This document shows positions 5,649 to 8,496 of a stretch of 8,496 bases of DNA, piece by piece. The stretch lies in assembly GCA_017431185.1 (NCBI GenBank), contig JAFRLP010000160.1, positions 1 through 8,496 on the forward strand, read 5' to 3'. The translations under genes and the position numbers were made by a program. The notes under the pieces were generated by a model, which did no database searches, was not told the origin of the DNA, and saw nothing but the letters and a program-made list of their open reading frames with translations. The stretch comes from Victivallales bacterium. Lineage in GTDB: Bacteria > Verrucomicrobiota > Lentisphaeria > Oligosphaerales > Oligosphaeraceae. Within the stretch, counting starts at the first letter, position 1; every line of letters begins with the position of its first letter.

Positions 5649-7682
5649 TCAAAGGCAATCGCCTAGTGCATGTATGAGCTGTCTGGCCTGTGGCATTTGC
5701 CGGTCTAGGGAAAGACGGAATGGAGAGGCGGGCAACCCATCAGCCCCGCGAAGACTGGCCGGAACAGGGTTGTCACCCCAGGCGTACCAGAGGGCATGAG
5801 GCGTCGGGCATGCGGAAGTGATGACCAGCGTTTGCGCGTCCAGGCTATGGGCCTTCGCGGGAAAGGCATTCCCCTCGGAATCACTGACGACAAATCCCGC
5901 AAAGTCCTGCCCCTCCTTCACTGGATAGGCGGGATTCAGGGCCAGCCGCAATTCGCCATTCTCCAGAGAGAGTCCTTTGGGGCACGGACCGAACACGGGA
6001 GTCTCTCCGCGCAGACGCGCCAAGGCGTGCCTGGCGGCAAGTTCGCCCAGTGACATTTTGTCGGGGCAATGCAGTTGGGTGACGTGCCCCGTGCCAAGAG
6101 TGACCACGCAGTCGGCGTCGGTGTCCTGGCAGGCCTGAACCTGCGCCTCCCGCAGCAGCGCCCACTGGCTAAACGGGGCAAAATAGTGCGGATTGTGATA
6201 ATCGGGCAACTGGACAACCAAAAACGGCAGACTCGGCTCGCAGAATTTCCGTCGCCAACTGCGGATGAGTTCCGCCAAGAGAGGACGATAGCGGCGGGCC
6301 ATGCAGATGGCATCCGCCTCTCCCTGATACCAGATGACGGCGGTCAGCGGGAACTGCCCCAGCGGAGCAATCATATTGTCGTGGAGAATGTGAAATGGCG
6401 TGTTCGCGCCAGGCGCAAAATGCCTCATGCAGGTCATTCCCTCGGTACCAGTGTCAAGCGTGCAGCGGTAACGCCAGAGTCCAGCCAGGGAGAGGCGGTT
6501 TTCTGGTGTGTCGCCTTCCAGATACATCTCCTGGGCAGGGCCAAGCATCCCGCCGTCCTCGCAAGTGGAGAACAGCGAGGAGACCTGCACCGCTATGGTA
6601 TTCTGGCCAGGCTGAAGCAGACCTTCTGGCAAACGATAGACGCGCAATTTGTCCCAGGAGGCCATGTCGAGCGGCTCACCCGTCGTGCCCACCAGCGTGC
6701 CATTGACGTAGGTGCGGTCGAATTTGTCAATGGCTCCAAGGTGCAGTCTGGTCGCCTGGGCTGCCTGCCGGGCCGTCAGATTGACGGAACGCCGAAACCA
6801 GAAAATGCCAGCGTGATTATGTCCCGACTGAGTCCAACTGTCGGGCAGAAGCATGGTCTCCCAGCCCGAATCATCCAAGGATGCCTTTTCCAGTCCCGCG
6901 TCGGCCTCGCCATCTCCGTTGCAGTTGGAATAAAGCCGTGAAAGCGCCTGGTTTAACTGGACGCCGCCAGAGACCAGAGACGCGGAGACGCATTTTTCGG
7001 GGGCGGAAGAGTTCGCCTCGTAAGAGAGCACCTCTTCACGGGTCACAGCAAGAGCCAGCAGAGACTCCCGTGACAGCCACGCCTCTATTTCAGTGCCGCC
7101 GCAACTGGCGTCAATGAACCCAGTCACCCGTCCTGTTGCCCGATGCAAGGCACGGGCAAAGAAGAAGGCTGCGCCAGACATCTTTGAGGCCAGTTCGGGG
7201 GCGGCTGTGCGCCAACTGCCAGGCAGACGCTGCCGCTCCCCCAGAAAGCTCTTCACAGGAACCTTGAAGAACCGAATGCCAGAGTAATCCTCCGCCTTCA
7301 GCGATTCGGGACCTGGGCGGCAGGCGCTGAGCGGAAACTCCATATTGGACTGTCCAGAGGCAAGGATGACATCCCCCACCGCCACGTTCTGTAGAGTCAG
7401 TTTGCTGTCGCCGTTCTCCACCCGCAGTTCCACGGCGTCCATCGGCTCCAACGGCGGCAGGATGACAGTGAATCTCCCATCCTCTCCCGACACGGAACGC
7501 GCCCTGACCTCGCCGACACGCACTTCCACCACCGAACAGGGTTTGGCCTCTCCCGTGACAGGAATGGACTTGCCATGCTGGAGCACCATTCCATCCTGGA
7601 AAATCCCGTCCAAACACAGTATGCTGGATGCCACGGCCTCTGCGATTGTCAACATTTGTCTTGTATTTTCAAGGGGAAGCAT
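5649..7682 (-). CDS. Sialate O-acetylesterase-type SGNH hydrolase (SASA family)
   Basis: A 677-residue protein of normal length for large bacterial sialate O-acetylesterases, which remove O-acetyl groups from sialic acids or other acetylated sugars. The N-terminal beta-domain has LDGIFQDGMVLQHGKSIPVTG (24-44). The nucleophile block is ASGQSNMEFPLS (108-119, Ser112), followed by CGGTEIEAWLS (194-204), where most relatives have Trp instead of Cys194. An inserted GH2-like beta-sandwich at about 257-390 includes SWTQSGHNHAGIFWFRRSV and NTIAVQV. The core resumes with AVIWYQGEAD (448-457). The histidine block QLHCPDK (536-542) differs from the usual DIHPxNK: His538 is kept, but Asp becomes Gln and Pro becomes Cys. 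An in-frame TAG four codons upstream fixes the ATG at 7682 as the earliest start; Met10 is an alternative. Neither has a strong ribosome-binding site. There is no signal peptide, unusual for enzymes expected to meet extracellular glycans, so it may act on imported sugars. It follows the edge gene by 80 nt, is transcribed the same way, and ends at its own terminator. Confidence 0.9.
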   Translation of the reverse strand: MLPLENTRQMLTIAEAVASSILCLDGIFQDGMVLQHGKSIPVTGEAKPCSVVEVRVGEVRARSVSGEDGRFTVILPPLEPMDAVELRVENGDSKLTLQNVAVGDVILASGQSNMEFPLSACRPGPESLKAEDYSGIRFFKVPVKSFLGERQRLPGSWRTAAPELASKMSGAAFFFARALHRATGRVTGFIDASCGGTEIEAWLSRESLLALAVTREEVLSYEANSSAPEKCVSASLVSGGVQLNQALSRLYSNCNGDGEADAGLEKASLDDSGWETMLLPDSWTQSGHNHAGIFWFRRSVNLTARQAAQATRLHLGAIDKFDRTYVNGTLVGTTGEPLDMASWDKLRVYRLPEGLLQPGQNTIAVQVSSLFSTCEDGGMLGPAQEMYLEGDTPENRLSLAGLWRYRCTLDTGTEGMTCMRHFAPGANTPFHILHDNMIAPLGQFPLTAVIWYQGEADAICMARRYRPLLAELIRSWRRKFCEPSLPFLVVQLPDYHNPHYFAPFSQWALLREAQVQACQDTDADCVVTLGTGHVTQLHCPDKMSLGELAARHALARLRGETPVFGPCPKGLSLENGELRLALNPAYPVKEGQDFAGFVVSDSEGNAFPAKAHSLDAQTLVITSACPTPHALWYAWGDNPVPASLRGADGLPASPFRLSLDRQMPQARQLIHALGDCL

Positions 7683-7716
7683 GGATAAGCCCTATTTAGG
7701 AACAGTGAAACGCCAG

Positions 7717-7737
7717 TCACTCAAGCTGTTTGAGTGA
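7717..7737. repeat. Perfect palindrome upstream of the esterase gene
   Basis: TCACTCAA and TTGAGTGA form an exact 8-bp dyad around the 5-nt spacer GCTGT. It lies 35 bases before the esterase start. No T-tract follows on the minus strand, so it is a poor terminator. It could be a protein-binding operator or an RNA hairpin in the esterase leader. Confidence 0.55.
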
Positions 7738-7744
7738 AACTACT

Positions 7745-7763
7745 GAGGTAATTAGATTACCTC
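7745..7763. repeat. Perfect palindrome at the 3' end of the edge gene
   Basis: GAGGTAAT and ATTACCTC form an exact 8-bp dyad around a TAG spacer. It begins at the last base of the edge gene's stop codon and is centred 27 bp from the second palindrome. On the minus strand it is followed by AGTAGTTTCAC rather than a T-run. It may be a weak terminator or processing hairpin, or an operator. Confidence 0.55.
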
Positions 7764-8496
7764 TACTGATTCTCTTTCTTTTTGCCGAATCTCAGACCGA
7801 AGGATTTGAGTTCTCCACGACGGTCTGGACGATAGGAATAGGCCTTCCTGGCAAATTTACGCGCCATGTCAGGCTTCTCATACCAATCGCAGACCAGAGC
7901 AAGCTGGAGATAGGCGTAATAGAAATCGGACTTCATCGCCGTGGTGACCCGCCGCCCCTGAGCCATCTCCACCCGCTTCTCCGCGTAAAAATGCAGAATA
8001 TCCAGAATCTGGTTCAGCGTCAGGTCTGCAAAATTGACCTCTACGGTGTCGCCTTTGTCAGGACGGATGCGAATCTTCCCGTTGCGCGGCGGGAAAGGGA
8101 TGGAGCCACGCAAATCCTTCCCGTTGCGCAGATGAATGACGTTATCCTCCCCGCGATTGTAGGAGCCGGACTTCATGCTCAGCGACAAGTCCTCCAGGGC
8201 GCTGCCAATGATGCGAATGCGCTCCTTCTCCACCTGCTGAAGGTCGTCGGGAACCAGTTGCATGTACTTGCGGGTCGCCTCCTTCACCGCCACAAAATCC
8301 AAATCCTTCGGACGGGGACGCGCCTTCAGGCACTCCTCCGGATAGACAGGACGCTTCACCTTGGTGATTTCAGGCGCGGGCTTTTCGCCGCTTTTCTGCG
8401 CCTCTTCCGCCGTCTTGCGCTCGAAGACATCCAGTTCGCGCTGCTCATCCTCCTCTTCCTCCAGGGTCAATTCCATGGACTGCACTTTGCTCGGCC
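7763..8496 (-). CDS. Uncharacterised protein with acidic linker and C-terminal helical repeat, 5' end outside window
   Basis: The frame is open to the window edge, with no stop in the last codons, so I treat it as partial. A GTG at 8485 and an ATG at 8476 are internal possibilities without a clear ribosome-binding site. Numbering from that GTG, residues 4-35 are a charged, Glu-rich stretch (LEEEEDEQRELDVFER), probably a flexible linker or coiled segment. Residues 65-105 are helical. About 115-152 form a small beta-rich unit (NVIHLRNGKDLRGSIPF then KIRIRPDKGDTVEVNFADL). Residues 155-220 are helical, and FYYAYLQLALVCDWYEKPDMARKFARKAYSYRP resembles a single tetratricopeptide-like repeat. The C-terminus is basic (RFGKKKENQ). 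I do not recognise the family. The combination of a 'GKxLxGxI' beta unit with a TPR-like tail recalls lineage-specific proteins of the Planctomycetes-Verrucomicrobia-Chlamydiae group, but that is only an impression. No membrane segment is visible in the part present. It lies upstream of, and in line with, the esterase gene. Confidence 0.75.
   Translation of the reverse strand, partial: PSKVQSMELTLEEEEDEQRELDVFERKTAEEAQKSGEKPAPEITKVKRPVYPEECLKARPRPKDLDFVAVKEATRKYMQLVPDDLQQVEKERIRIIGSALEDLSLSMKSGSYNRGEDNVIHLRNGKDLRGSIPFPPRNGKIRIRPDKGDTVEVNFADLTLNQILDILHFYAEKRVEMAQGRRVTTAMKSDFYYAYLQLALVCDWYEKPDMARKFARKAYSYRPDRRGELKSFGLRFGKKKENQ

Noticed and set aside
6069..6941. 290-codon plus-strand open frame opposite the esterase
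   Set aside because: It is antisense to conserved esterase motifs, with low-complexity composition and no recognisable domain.
7717..7763. CRISPR-like repeats
   Set aside because: The two palindromes differ in sequence and occur once each, with no regular spacer pattern.

Overview
The window looks like a chromosomal piece from a bacterium of the Lentisphaerota (Victivallales or a relative), with Kiritimatiellota or a Planctomycetes relative less likely. This rests on a pseudopilin fragment with the FNLIELLVV...[16 protein letters not shown] signature that is very abundant in that group, next to a GH78 alpha-L-rhamnosidase remnant and a sialate O-acetylesterase-type gene. The taxonomic call is inference from family content. 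All intact genes are on the minus strand. The only plus-strand coding sequence is broken.

Left part (1-1600). A small minus-strand ORF of 126 codons ends in a clear intrinsic terminator (15-44) but has no identifiable product. It begins almost exactly where a plus-strand, N-terminally truncated GH78 rhamnosidase begins (about 450). The remnant keeps the end of the catalytic barrel and the C-terminal domain. It is followed by the first ~65 codons of a pseudopilin that then degenerates into unrelated sequence. This stretch reads as the debris of a glycan-degradation cassette cut by one or more rearrangements.

Centre (1533-5553). A compact three-gene minus-strand operon carries its own promoter (TTGAAT-16-TATATT, 5526-5553) and terminator (1533-1564). 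Gene order in transcription is a PMCA-like (P2B) Ca2+-transporting P-type ATPase, a TerD-family protein, and a short TerA-like protein. TerD-type domains are known Ca2+ binders, so a Ca2+ pump co-transcribed with two of them suggests one calcium-linked stress module. It lacks the TerB, TerC, TerY and biosynthetic genes of classical tellurite-resistance islands. This is the most interesting system in the window.

Right part (5562-8496). A 677-codon sialate O-acetylesterase-type SGNH hydrolase, with an inserted beta-sandwich domain and no visible signal peptide, is followed by a strong intrinsic terminator separating it from the Ca2+-pump promoter. Upstream lies an 80-nt gap with two perfect palindromes. 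Beyond it is an uncharacterised protein that runs off the window edge. No rRNA, tRNA, CRISPR array, insertion sequence or origin was recognised. The only non-coding stretches are short, and each is described below.
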